NCBI GenBank assembly: GCA_017472225.1
Contig: JAFUQS010000004.1
Location: 1-47,518 of the forward strand
Direction of reading: 5' to 3'
Origin: Clostridia bacterium
GTDB lineage: Bacteria; Bacillota; Clostridia; Oscillospirales; Acutalibacteraceae
Length of the DNA: 47,518 bases
Part shown: positions 16,584 through 25,148 of the stretch, in pieces
Layout: each line of letters starts with the position of its first letter
Position numbering within the stretch: the stretch's first letter is position 1
Made by a program: the position numbers and the translations under genes
The notes under the pieces: model-generated
Told to the model about the DNA's origin: nothing
Databases searched by the model: none
The model's input: the letters and a program-made list of their open reading frames with translations, nothing else

Positions 16584-16796
16584 TTGTAACACCTCTCTTT
16601 TTCAGAAAAAACAAAGCAATATATTTGTATCATATTTATATTATACTACCCCATATTGAGGATAAAATCAATGTATTTAACAAAATTAAAAATTTTTTTT
16701 ACAAATGCTTTTCTTAAAAAACAAAATGTGATATTATTAGTTTATATTTTTGTTTCGCCCTGTAATATAAAGGTGAAACGAAAGGGGCAGTGAAAA

Positions 16797-18017
16797 ATGA
16801 ATGTAGCCATTATGGGCTTCGGTGTGGTTGGTTCGGGCGTTGCCGAGCTTATCACAAAAAATAGTGACTCCATTATGAAAAACAGCAATGTTTCATTGAA
16901 GGTCACCCGTATTCTTGATATCAGAGATTTTCCCGGAAATCCCTTTGAAGGCCTCATGACAAAGAGCTTTGAGGATATCCTCAATGATGACACAATTGAC
17001 ATTGTGGTTGAAACAATGGGCGGCGTCAAGCCTGCATTTGATTTTGTTTCCTCTTGCCTTAAAAAGGGCAAGCATGTTGTGTCCTCAAACAAGGAGCTTG
17101 TTGCAACAAAGGGCTATGAGCTTTTGCAGCTTGCAAGGGAAAACAATGTGAATTTTCTTTTTGAAGCCTCCGTCGGCGGCGGTATTCCCATTATCAGACC
17201 CATCAGCCGTTGCCTTGCCGGAAATCAGATAAGTGAAATTGCCGGTATACTTAACGGCACATCTAACTTCATTCTGACTAAAATGATAGTAGACGGTATG
17301 AGCTTTGAACAAGCACTGAAATTGGCTCAGGATAAGGGATATGCCGAAAAAGACCCGACAGCAGATGTTGAGGGCTTTGATGCGCTCAGAAAAATCTGTA
17401 TTCTCGCTTCTCTTGCCTTCGGCAACCATGTTTATCCCGACGGAATTTTCACCGAAGGTATTTCAAAAATTACCCTTGATGATGTTGCCTATGCCGAAAG
17501 CTGTGACAGTGTTATCAAGCTCATTGCAAAAACAAAGAAGCTTCAGAACGGTAAGATACTTGTTATGGTATCACCCTGTTTCATTAAGAATGACAGTATG
17601 CTTTCAGGCGTTAACGGTGTTTTCAATGCTTGCCTTGTAAGAGGCGATGCAACAGGTGATGTTCTCATGTACGGCAAGGGTGCCGGCAAGCTTGCAACTG
17701 CTTCAGCCGTTGTGGGCGATGTTATAGATTGCGCCGTGAACGATGATAAACGCAAGTTCTTCGGCTGGAATGAGCCCAAGGAAAATATGCTTGCGGATTA
17801 TCTTGAAAGTGAAACTGCTCTTTATATCAGAGCTGAAAAGGCAGATAAAGAAAAAATCAACAGTGCCTTCGGCAATATAGACTTCCTCACAAGGGAAGGC
17901 GCTGCCGAAGATGAAATTGCCTTTATCACACCCGTGATGAAGGAAGGCGAGCTCAGAAATCTTTTGGACAGCATCGGTCTTAATGTGATTTCGTGCATCA
18001 GAGTTGCCGATTATTGA
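16797..18017 (+). CDS. hom: Homoserine dehydrogenase
   Basis: The 406 aa enzyme reduces aspartate-semialdehyde to homoserine for Thr and Met synthesis. VAIMGFGVVGSGVAELI near residues 3-19 is the NAD(P)-binding loop. SSNKELVA, NGTSNFIL near 152-159 and the family motif region AQDKGYAEKDPTADVEG-DA near 182-202 identify the catalytic domain. The C-terminus is a short ACT-like segment (about 340-406), more compact than the 430 aa Bacillus enzyme. It is followed 14 nt later by aspartate kinase, so the two form an aspartate-pathway operon. No T-box or S-box leader was recognised in the 200-nt AT-rich upstream region. Confidence 0.92.
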   Translation: MNVAIMGFGVVGSGVAELITKNSDSIMKNSNVSLKVTRILDIRDFPGNPFEGLMTKSFEDILNDDTIDIVVETMGGVKPAFDFVSSCLKKGKHVVSSNKELVATKGYELLQLARENNVNFLFEASVGGGIPIIRPISRCLAGNQISEIAGILNGTSNFILTKMIVDGMSFEQALKLAQDKGYAEKDPTADVEGFDALRKICILASLAFGNHVYPDGIFTEGISKITLDDVAYAESCDSVIKLIAKTKKLQNGKILVMVSPCFIKNDSMLSGVNGVFNACLVRGDATGDVLMYGKGAGKLATASAVVGDVIDCAVNDDKRKFFGWNEPKENMLADYLESETALYIRAEKADKEKINSAFGNIDFLTREGAAEDEIAFITPVMKEGELRNLLDSIGLNVISCIRVADY

Positions 18018-18031
18018 TAAGGAGGAACACT

Positions 18032-19234
18032 ATGGCACTTATAGTTCAGAAATTCGGAGGCTCATCTGTGGCTGACGCAGAAAGAGTAATGAATGTTGCC
18101 CGTATTATTACAGATACCTATAAAGACGGCAACGATGTGGTTGTTGTTGTTTCAGCCCAGGGTGACACAACAGATGACCTTATTGAAAAAGCACAGGAAA
18201 TCAATCCTAACGCTTCAAAAAGAGAAATGGATATGCTTCTCACAGCAGGTGAGCAGATTTCAATTTCACTTCTTGCAATGGCAATTGAAAAGCTTGGCTA
18301 TCCCGTAAGATCGCTTCTTGGCTGGCAGGCAGGCTTCAAAACAAATTCCGTTCACGGCTCTGCAAGAATTCATGAAGTCAAGGCAGAGAGAATCCAGAGA
18401 GAGCTTGACAGCAAAAAGATTGTTATTGTTGCCGGCTTCCAGGGCATCAACAAGTATGATGACCTCACAACTCTCGGCCGTGGCGGCTCAGACACAAGCG
18501 CAGTTGCAATTGCGGCAGCTCTTCATGCAGACCGCTGCCAGATTTTCACTGATGTTACAGGCGTTTTCACCGCAGACCCGAGAAAGGTTGAAAACACTCA
18601 GAAGCTTGCGGACATCACTTATGATGAAATGCTTGAATTCGCAACATTGGGCGCACAGGTTTTAAACAACCGTTCAGTTGAAATGGCAAAGAAATATAAT
18701 GTAGAGCTTGAAGTCCTTTCCAGTCTTGTAAGGGAAAGCGGCACCATAGTCAGGGAGGTAGCAAATATGGAAAAAATGTTAATCAGAGGCGTAACTAAAG
18801 ATACAGACGTTGCAAGAATTTCAGTTGTAGGCATGAAGGATATTCCGGGAAATGCATTCAAGATGTTCTCAAAGCTTGCTCAGAAGAATATCAACATTGA
18901 TGTTATTCTTCAATCGGTCGGCCGTGACGGAACAAAGGATATTTCCTTCACCTGTCAGAAGGGCCTTGCAGATGATGCAGTGGCAATTCTCAATGATATC
19001 TTCGCAATGGAGGGCGCAGTTGTTTCATCAGACACAACCATTGCAAAGGTTTCAATCGTCGGTGCAGGTATGCAGAGCCATTCAGGCACAGCTTCAAAGA
19101 TGTTCGGCGCACTTTATGAGGCAGGCATCAACATCAGCATGATTTCCACAAGCGAAATCACAATTTCTGTTCTTATCGATAAGGAGCTTGCCGACAAGGC
19201 AGTTGCTGCCGTTCACAAGGCATTCTTCGGTTAA
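18032..19234 (+). CDS. lysC: Aspartate kinase
   Basis: The 400 aa enzyme phosphorylates aspartate, the first step to Lys, Met and Thr. VQKFGGSSVAD near residues 5-15 binds ATP/aspartate, and TTLGRGGSDTSAVA near 150-163 is the other kinase signature. Two C-terminal ACT domains (about 265-330 and 340-400) bind feedback effectors. The start ATG 18032 has AGGAGG about 7 nt upstream. It is the second gene of the hom-lysC pair and is followed by a terminator. Confidence 0.94.
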   Translation: MALIVQKFGGSSVADAERVMNVARIITDTYKDGNDVVVVVSAQGDTTDDLIEKAQEINPNASKREMDMLLTAGEQISISLLAMAIEKLGYPVRSLLGWQAGFKTNSVHGSARIHEVKAERIQRELDSKKIVIVAGFQGINKYDDLTTLGRGGSDTSAVAIAAALHADRCQIFTDVTGVFTADPRKVENTQKLADITYDEMLEFATLGAQVLNNRSVEMAKKYNVELEVLSSLVRESGTIVREVANMEKMLIRGVTKDTDVARISVVGMKDIPGNAFKMFSKLAQKNINIDVILQSVGRDGTKDISFTCQKGLADDAVAILNDIFAMEGAVVSSDTTIAKVSIVGAGMQSHSGTASKMFGALYEAGINISMISTSEITISVLIDKELADKAVAAVHKAFFG

Positions 19235-19238
19235 AAGC

Positions 19239-19275
19239 AATCGGACACTCCCTTAAAAGGAGTGTCCGATTTTCT
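19239..19275 (+). terminator. Terminator of hom-lysC
   Basis: A 13-bp perfect stem (arms 19239-19251 and 19259-19271) is followed by TTTT. It also spans the GTG at 19262, which argues against that codon being the ABC transporter start. Confidence 0.8.
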
Positions 19276-19291
19276 GAGAGGTGATAAACCA

Positions 19292-21034
19292 ATGAAAAAA
19301 GAAAACAAGGGCATGATGAAAAAATGGTTCATACCCTATTTTATCCGTCACAAAAGGGTTATGATTATTGACCTTATCTGTGCGGGACTTACAACGGGCT
19401 GCGAGCTGGTTCTTCCCATGCTTGTCAGAGAAATGACATCAATTGCCACAACAGACCTTTCAAAGCTTACATTGGAGCTTGTGCTTTCAATGGCGGGCAT
19501 TTACGCTGTTCTGAAGCTTATTGACATGGCGGCGGGCTACTATATGATTTATGTCGGCCACGGTATGGGCGTTAAAATCGAAAGGGATATGCGAGAGGAT
19601 ATGTTTTCACACCTTCTCACAACACCTTTTTCATACTTTGACAAAACCAAGGTCGGTCAGCTTATGTCACGCATAACAACAGACCTTTTTGATATTGCGG
19701 AATTTTCGCACCATTGCCCCGAGGAGTTTTTTATTGCGGGGCTCAAGATAACTGTCAGCTTTATTATTCTTGCCGGCATAAATCCCTTGCTGACAATTTC
19801 AACCTTCATCATTATTCCTCTGATTTTCTTCGGAACTGTTTATTTCAGAAGAAAAATGAGAAAGGCTTTTCAGGAAAGACGTATTATTGCAGGTGATGTC
19901 AACGCTCAGACCGAAACCACGCTTTTAGGTATCAGGGTTGTCAAATCCTTTGGCAATGAGGATATAGAAAGAGAAAAGTTCAACAAGGAAAGCCGTCATC
20001 TCAGTGAGGTTCAGACTGACTCCTACAGATATATGGCAAGGCTCAACTGTGTTGTAAGGCTTTTCGACGGCCTTATGTATATTATCATGATACTGCTTGG
20101 CGGATACTTCCTCATCACTGAAAAAATCACCGCCGCCGATATGACAGCATACCTTCTTTATATCGGTATGCTTATTGCGGCAATCAAAAGAATAGTTGAA
20201 TTCACCGAGCAGTTTGAAAAAGGCGTTACGGGCGTTGAACGGTTCAAGGAAATTATGGAAATTGAGCCTGAGCCGGGTTACGGCAGCCGTGAAGAGCTGA
20301 CATCGGTTGAGGGCAGAATAGATTTTCGTGATGTTACCTTCAGCTATGAGGAAGAAAAGGGCGATGTTTTAACACATATAAATCTCAGTGTGGAAAAAGG
20401 GGAGAACATCGCAATCGTGGGTCCCTCCGGCAGCGGCAAAACCACACTTTGCAGCCTGATTTCAAGGTTTTACGAGCTTAAATCGGGAAAAATTCTTCTT
20501 GACGGCAAGGATATATGTGACTTGAGCCTTGCGTCACTTCGTAATGCCATAGGTGTTGTTCAGCAGGATGTTTATCTTTTCTCGGGCTCGGTGCTTGAGA
20601 ATATCCTTTACGGATGCCCCGCAAAAACAAAGGCTGATGCAATTGAAGCTGCAAAAAAAGCGGGTGCTCATGATTTCATAATGTCACTTCCTGACGGTTA
20701 CGAAACCTATGTGGGTGAAAGAGGTGTTATGCTTTCCGGTGGTCAGAAGCAAAGAATCAGCATTGCAAGAGTTTTTGTCAAAAATCCGCCGGTGCTTGTG
20801 CTTGATGAAGCTACCTCAGCGCTGGATAATGAAAGTGAGCAGTATATCAAAAAATCTCTCTCCGAGCTGACAAAGGGAAGAACTACCTTCACAATTGCCC
20901 ACCGCCTTTCAACGGTGAGAAATGCTTCAAGGATAATTGTTCTCACAGAAAAGGGTATTGAAGAGCAGGGTACACATGAGGAGCTTCTTTCAAGGGGCGG
21001 CTTTTATAAGAAGCTTTATGAGGGCGAAGAATAA
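19292..21034 (+). CDS. ABC transporter, fused permease-ATPase (MsbA/LmrA-like half transporter)
   Basis: The 580 aa protein has six transmembrane helices (residues about 20-320) fused to one nucleotide-binding domain. Walker A GPSGSGKTT lies near 378, the ABC signature LSGGQKQR near 482, Walker B VLVLDEATSALD near 500, and the switch His in IAHRLS. It should work as a homodimer exporting lipids, drugs or peptides. Only one half-transporter gene is present. The start is placed at ATG 19292, with GAGAGGTG upstream. It could be coupled to small-peptide export, but nothing in the sequence shows that. Confidence 0.9.
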   Translation: MKKENKGMMKKWFIPYFIRHKRVMIIDLICAGLTTGCELVLPMLVREMTSIATTDLSKLTLELVLSMAGIYAVLKLIDMAAGYYMIYVGHGMGVKIERDMREDMFSHLLTTPFSYFDKTKVGQLMSRITTDLFDIAEFSHHCPEEFFIAGLKITVSFIILAGINPLLTISTFIIIPLIFFGTVYFRRKMRKAFQERRIIAGDVNAQTETTLLGIRVVKSFGNEDIEREKFNKESRHLSEVQTDSYRYMARLNCVVRLFDGLMYIIMILLGGYFLITEKITAADMTAYLLYIGMLIAAIKRIVEFTEQFEKGVTGVERFKEIMEIEPEPGYGSREELTSVEGRIDFRDVTFSYEEEKGDVLTHINLSVEKGENIAIVGPSGSGKTTLCSLISRFYELKSGKILLDGKDICDLSLASLRNAIGVVQQDVYLFSGSVLENILYGCPAKTKADAIEAAKKAGAHDFIMSLPDGYETYVGERGVMLSGGQKQRISIARVFVKNPPVLVLDEATSALDNESEQYIKKSLSELTKGRTTFTIAHRLSTVRNASRIIVLTEKGIEEQGTHEELLSRGGFYKKLYEGEE

Positions 21035-21058
21035 AGCGGATTAAGAATGAATAAACAG

Positions 21059-21095
21059 GGCGCAGACGAGAAAATCTTCTTGTCTGCGCCTTTTT
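21059..21095. terminator. Terminator between the ABC transporter and phage module
   Basis: A GGCGCAGAC/GTCTGCGCC stem (21059-21067 with 21082-21090) followed by TTTTT separates the plus-strand transporter from the minus-strand phage genes. Confidence 0.75.
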
Positions 21096-21118
21096 AGCAG
21101 CCTTTTTTTGCAGAGCCT

Positions 21119-22105
21119 TTATCTGAAAGCGATATAAACGTGCTTACCGTTCAGTTCATTGAGGTAAGTGGTGGCATTTGACGTGGAAACCGTTGAAACA
21201 GTGAAGCCTGTGGAGGTGATTGTAAGTGCCTTAAGGGTGTAGTTACCTATGCTTATGCCGAAATAACAACGGCTTGAGTTTTCGTCTGCCATATAGCTTG
21301 CAGCGTGGAAATTGTTTCTGAAAACAATAACAGCCTTTGGTCTGAAGCCGAGGGTTATGGTCTGGGTCAGGTCATTTCCCGTTCCCGTATAGGTGCCGAT
21401 GACACAGGGCGAATTCAGAAAGGTTCTGTCTGCTGCCGAAACATGAGCGTCTGTATCGGAGGGGTGTGTGTTCAGGAAGGTACGGTCAGATGTTGAAACA
21501 TGAATGCTGCTGTTTGAAGGATGGGTGTCAAGGAAGCTTCTGTCCGAGTCAGACACATGACCGTCGGTATCTGTCTTATGAGCATCAAGAAAGGTGCGGT
21601 CTTCTTCGGAAAGATGAATGCTTTCATTTGTGAGGTGCGATTTGCAGAACAGACCCGAAGCTGTTGCAAGGTCAGAGTTTCCTGAATTTTCTCCTGCACA
21701 CAGCTCATATCGGAGGGTGAGGAAGCAGGAAATTTTGAATGCCTTCACTTCAGAATCATATTCCGTGTTACCTATTGAACAGGATACTACATTGGGCGCA
21801 AATTCATCACACAGATAATCCATAACAATTTCGGCAAAGCCGTGGGACATATAAGGAATTCTTCTTAAGGGTGCAAAGCAGTTGATCCGGATTGTGATTG
21901 TGTTATTCTCACAAAGCTCGGAGCTGTCATTTTCAAAAAAGGCGGATTTATTTTCTTCGGCGGCAACCGTGAAGTAGGTTGACTGGATGGGAATCGGGAG
22001 GCTTTTGTTGTCATAAGCCTTGATTGCCTTGCAAAATGCTTCAAGACCAAGGTCCTCATTTATGCAGCTTACTATCTTTTCAAGAATGGGATATGTTTCT
22101 GTCAT
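21119..22105 (-). CDS. Phage tail-completion-like protein fused to a fibre/receptor-binding domain
   Basis: The 328 aa protein is the last gene of the phage module. Residues about 1-145 look like a tail-terminator/completion domain (alpha/beta, no signal). Residues about 155-230 are four 19-residue repeats of pattern H-x6-H-[VL]-S-x2-D-R-[ST]-F-L-[DN], the style of spacer repeats found in Firmicutes phage tail fibres. The last 95 residues (GTYTGTGNDLTQTITLGFRP onward) look like a beta-rich C-terminal receptor-binding or surface domain. Such a fusion is unusual: it puts a fibre directly on a connector-type protein. GGAGG lies 9 nt before ATG. There is no chaperone gene. Confidence 0.65.
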   Translation of the reverse strand: MTETYPILEKIVSCINEDLGLEAFCKAIKAYDNKSLPIPIQSTYFTVAAEENKSAFFENDSSELCENNTITIRINCFAPLRRIPYMSHGFAEIVMDYLCDEFAPNVVSCSIGNTEYDSEVKAFKISCFLTLRYELCAGENSGNSDLATASGLFCKSHLTNESIHLSEEDRTFLDAHKTDTDGHVSDSDRSFLDTHPSNSSIHVSTSDRTFLNTHPSDTDAHVSAADRTFLNSPCVIGTYTGTGNDLTQTITLGFRPKAVIVFRNNFHAASYMADENSSRCYFGISIGNYTLKALTITSTGFTVSTVSTSNATTYLNELNGKHVYIAFR

Positions 22106-22109
22106 GCTT

Positions 22110-22448
22110 TTAAGCCTCCTTACTCACAACTGCCCAGAAATAGAGGGGCTTTTCTTTATAATAAACCTTTTCGCAGTGGTCAACGCTGAAATTTGCTCCG
22201 TCAAACTGCAGAATATAGGTGTTTCCGTCAATCAGGTCAAGCTTAGCCTCAGGCGGTGCAATAAGAAGATATTTTCTCAGGCTGTCATAACCTATCTCAG
22301 TGGGAACACCACTGAGATAGATTTTGTTTTTATATCTGAGAGGCTGAAGGAATGCCTTGAAATATTCATAATCTCCGCCACCGATAAGTATCGACATTGT
22401 AAGCCCCATTTTTTCAAAAAGCTTTCTTGGTACTATATCAATTGCCAC
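22110..22448 (-). CDS. Phage head-tail connector / neck-like protein
   Basis: The protein of about 112 aa has a Gly-rich turn LIGGGDYEYF early, then beta-strand-rich sequence (KIYLSGVPTEIGYDS, ILQFDGANFSVDHCEK). This is consistent with a head-closure or minor tail connector, judged mainly from its place between the connector and the tail-completion genes. The ATG at 22493 lies inside the upstream gene. GTG 22448 has GGAGG 11 nt upstream and overlaps the previous stop by 11 nt, so the GTG is preferred. The protein family is not recognised with certainty. Confidence 0.55.
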   Translation of the reverse strand: MAIDIVPRKLFEKMGLTMSILIGGGDYEYFKAFLQPLRYKNKIYLSGVPTEIGYDSLRKYLLIAPPEAKLDLIDGNTYILQFDGANFSVDHCEKVYYKEKPLYFWAVVSKEA

Positions 22449-22800
22449 GGAAATAAAAACCTCCGTCCTTAAGAATCGGAGCTGCATTGGCAATTGCCTG
22501 ATGCCTGAGCTCCTTTTCTGTGAGATACTGCTTCTGAGGGTTTTGGCTGATTGTCATGTCGCCGACCTTATAGCTTTCGTATTTATCCATTTCTGTAAGC
22601 CGTCTTACAAAAAAATAAAAGTGAGCAATTGCTGCTGCAGTTTCGGTGATAAGAGGATCATCCTCATCAGCCGTTTCCCTGAGCCGTTTAAGCACCCAAT
22701 TGAGCCCGTCCTGACAGCAGGGAAGAAGCTGTTCCTCGGTGGCATCCTCAACATCTGAATAGCTGCTGAGAAGGGTGTATACATCATTAACTGAAATCAT
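22438..22800 (-). CDS. Phage head-tail connector (gp6-like)
   Basis: The 120 aa, mostly helical protein contains VNDVYTLLSSYSDVEDATEE at the N-terminus, a Cys-Cys pair, and an AAAIAHFYFFVRRL helix. The size, helical content and position directly after the major capsid gene fit the adaptor proteins that bind the portal from outside (HK97 gp6/SPP1 gp15 type). A ribosome binding site AAAGGAAG precedes the start. Function is inferred from position and general pattern. Confidence 0.55.
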   Translation of the reverse strand: MISVNDVYTLLSSYSDVEDATEEQLLPCCQDGLNWVLKRLRETADEDDPLITETAAAIAHFYFFVRRLTEMDKYESYKVGDMTISQNPQKQYLTEKELRHQAIANAAPILKDGGFYFRGN

Positions 22801-22814
22801 TGCCCGGCTTCCTT

Positions 22815-23819
22815 TCAGGCGATTTCCATAACCAGTGAAGCTTCCTTGAAGATCTTGGCAAAGCCTGCTGTTGCCGTTACGGAGGCTCTTTCAAGCTGAC
22901 GGTCAATGAGCTTGTCAAATTCCGTTGTGATACCGCCGGTCTGAACCTTTTCAAGGGCAAAATTGCGGTCAAGGGCAATCATTGAGTTGTTCTGCATATG
23001 ATCGCAACGGATGAGCTGAGCACCAAAGGGTGTGATAAGCTTGCCGGAGTAATCAAAATCAGAAGCAGAGGTTGAATTTTTGAATTCGCTGAGCCTGAGA
23101 AATTCAGCAAGAGCTGTGGGAGAAGCAAGAACGGTTGTCATCTTATAAGGATGAAGTGACATCCAGAGGTTTACGGCATCGTCATATGTAAGGCTGCTTT
23201 GAGCTGTAAGCACGGAAGCCTCATTGCCGTTGCCGTCACCGTTAATGAGAACATCAACGGCATCCTTAATCTGTGAACGGGCAATGGCTGCACCGATCTG
23301 CTTGAGAGCGATTGTGAAAATGTCAAGACGCTGGAAGCGGATTGCTTCATAAGAGGCTGTGAGCATTCTGCCTCTTTTGTGAAGGGGAATAAGGTTTTCC
23401 TGAGTTCTGATTTTTGTTTCGGGGATGAAGGTGCCTTCATTGACTATCATAAGCTCATCGTCACTTTTGTCAGTAACTGCGGCAAGAGCACGGTAATCGA
23501 GCCCCTCAATTGTGGTTGTTGCCGCAACGATAGATGAAAGAATATCGTTCTCCTCAATGCCCTGTTTAACAGCACGGGCAATGTATTCGGGGAAAAGTGC
23601 AGCAGAATCCGTTGTTCTGAAGAATTTTTCGATGGGATCGCTGTTCTGTCCGCTCACCTTAATGTCGAAACGCTTGAGCTGACGCTGGAATGCATCAAGA
23701 CCTTCAAGTGAGGTGCCGATGTAATTTTCGCTGGGGTCAAGGCTTTCGAGGGCTTCGGTGAAGCTTTTTCCTGTGGTGTAAAGACCTTTTTCGAGTCTGA
23801 TATTATCATAGCTTGTCAT
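22815..23819 (-). CDS. Phage major capsid protein (HK97 fold, likely)
   Basis: The 334 aa protein has an N-terminal charged helical segment (about 1-60), then a region typical of HK97-like coat proteins: FPEYIARAVKQGIEE, RGRMLTASYEAIRFQRLDIF (long spine helix), NLWMSLHPYKMTTVLASP and a C-terminal A-domain-like stretch FGAQLIRCDHMQNNSMIALD. It would build the capsid shell. Order terminase-portal-protease-decoration-coat supports the call. A strong AAGGAGG lies 9 nt upstream of ATG. The frame is intact with no internal stops. Confidence 0.8.
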   Translation of the reverse strand: MTSYDNIRLEKGLYTTGKSFTEALESLDPSENYIGTSLEGLDAFQRQLKRFDIKVSGQNSDPIEKFFRTTDSAALFPEYIARAVKQGIEENDILSSIVAATTTIEGLDYRALAAVTDKSDDELMIVNEGTFIPETKIRTQENLIPLHKRGRMLTASYEAIRFQRLDIFTIALKQIGAAIARSQIKDAVDVLINGDGNGNEASVLTAQSSLTYDDAVNLWMSLHPYKMTTVLASPTALAEFLRLSEFKNSTSASDFDYSGKLITPFGAQLIRCDHMQNNSMIALDRNFALEKVQTGGITTEFDKLIDRQLERASVTATAGFAKIFKEASLVMEIA

Positions 23820-23834
23820 TATTTTAGTTCCTCC

Positions 23835-24179
23835 TTAAATAAGAATTTCTGCATAGCAGTTCACTGTGTCAACTGAAACAACAAGGTATTCCCTGCCGTT
23901 TGTGTCGTCAAGCTTAATGCCGCCGTTGCCGTCTGAAGAAAGCTTGTTGAAGCCCACGGTGGGTACCGTGCCGCTGTAAGAAGTTTTTGCACAGCCGTGA
24001 AGAATAACTGATGCATAATCGCCTCTTACAACTGAGCATACTCCGCAGAAGGCTTCACCGTCAGCGGGAATTGCTGCCACGGCGCCGTCTGAGATAATGA
24101 CAGCATTGCCTTGTTCAAGCTCTCCGTTCTTTTTCAATGTGATTTCATTTGTTTCAAAGCCTGTGAAAACTGAATTCAT
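23835..24179 (-). CDS. Phage capsid decoration / head fibre-base protein
   Basis: The 114 aa, beta-rich small protein contains the motif GFETNEITLKKNGELEQGNAV at its start and an FCGVCSVVRGDYASVILHG core that resembles small decoration proteins encoded just before coat proteins in Firmicutes phages (DUF2190-like). It lacks a signal peptide. AAGGAGG precedes the ATG. Assignment is by position, size and general sequence character. Confidence 0.6.
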   Translation of the reverse strand: MNSVFTGFETNEITLKKNGELEQGNAVIISDGAVAAIPADGEAFCGVCSVVRGDYASVILHGCAKTSYSGTVPTVGFNKLSSDGNGGIKLDDTNGREYLVVSVDTVNCYAEILI

Positions 24180-24194
24180 AAAATATTTTCCTCC

Positions 24195-25148
24195 TTAAAT
24201 TTTGAATGAAGTGTTGTTGTGTGTTTTTTCCTTCGGACTTACTGACCTGAGCTGAGGGGTCATGGGAAATTTCTCCTTTGCCTGAGCGTCGAGTCCGTTT
24301 CTGAGTTCCTTAAGCTCCTTTGCTGAAAGATTACCGCAAGAAGAGATGAAGCTTTTGAAGTTAACCTTCGGCATAAGAATAAGAGCGAGTCTCTCAATGT
24401 CCTCGATAAGATTACTCTTATAAATACGGGCATCCTCAGCAAGAGCTTCAAGCTGCGATACATAGCTTCTGATGCTCTTGATTTCAGCATCGGATAAAAC
24501 TGTGTCTGCGGTCATGGATTTAATAATTTCAATGGGTGTTTCCAAAAAAATATCCTCCTTTTTGATGTACGATTTTGTAACGCCTGCATTCCTTTGGGCG
24601 GGAACGGCAACAAATGACCATTCATATGCGTCTGTAGGCTCATTGAGAACGGCATAACAAAGCTTACCGTTATAGCTTCTGCCCTTGATATGCTTACAGG
24701 AATGAGTCTTCATGTCACCTGAGCAAAGGCTGCAGGTGCTTTCATTCACGGAGCAGCTTATGCTCACTTCCTTTTTTATTCCGCCTTCAATTTCAGAAAT
24801 GAGGCTGTTGTTTTCCTCGGTGCGGAGCATATATGCTCTTGCCTTGAGGGCTACATAGGCTTCACCAAGGGTGTTTTTCTTTGCGGGATCTGCTTCAAGG
24901 TAGGTGTGAAAAATTCTTGCCATCTGGTCCTTTGAGCGCATACTGTGATCCGAGATACCTGTTTTGCCGATGAAAAGTACACTGAGCTTTTTCAAAGCAT
25001 CAACGGTAAACCGCTCAAAATCACGGTCAATCTCATTGTCGCAAAGGGTAACAGTGAAGCAGAAAACCTTTTCGGGGGTGAGCTTTACCGTGGAGTGTCT
25101 GTTGATAAGCTCCATTTCCTTTTCGGCTGAAAGCACATTATTCTGCAT
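24195..25148 (-). CDS. Phage prohead protease with C-terminal scaffold region
   Basis: The 317 aa protein has an N-terminal alpha/beta domain (about 1-200) containing GISDHSMRS and KKEVSISCSV. These fit the catalytic His and Ser blocks of caudoviral prohead serine proteases (H and S of the S78-like group). Between them and the C-terminus lies an unusual Cys cluster, C-x6-C-x2-C-x7-C-x2-H, which could hold a zinc ion. The last 110 residues are helical and charged, as in capsid scaffold domains. The start is ATG 25148 because GGAGGTGAAAAAA immediately precedes it; it overlaps the portal gene by 11 nt. It should process the scaffold during head assembly. Confidence 0.68.
   Translation of the reverse strand: MQNNVLSAEKEMELINRHSTVKLTPEKVFCFTVTLCDNEIDRDFERFTVDALKKLSVLFIGKTGISDHSMRSKDQMARIFHTYLEADPAKKNTLGEAYVALKARAYMLRTEENNSLISEIEGGIKKEVSISCSVNESTCSLCSGDMKTHSCKHIKGRSYNGKLCYAVLNEPTDAYEWSFVAVPAQRNAGVTKSYIKKEDIFLETPIEIIKSMTADTVLSDAEIKSIRSYVSQLEALAEDARIYKSNLIEDIERLALILMPKVNFKSFISSCGNLSAKELKELRNGLDAQAKEKFPMTPQLRSVSPKEKTHNNTSFKI

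Noticed and set aside
16593-16796. T-box or riboswitch upstream of hom
   Set aside because: The 204-nt stretch is AT-rich without a T-box AGGGTGG-like block or an aptamer-like fold.
19262-19291. GTG start of the ABC transporter at 19262
   Set aside because: It lies inside the second arm of the hom-lysC terminator; ATG 19292 has its own GAGAGGTG.
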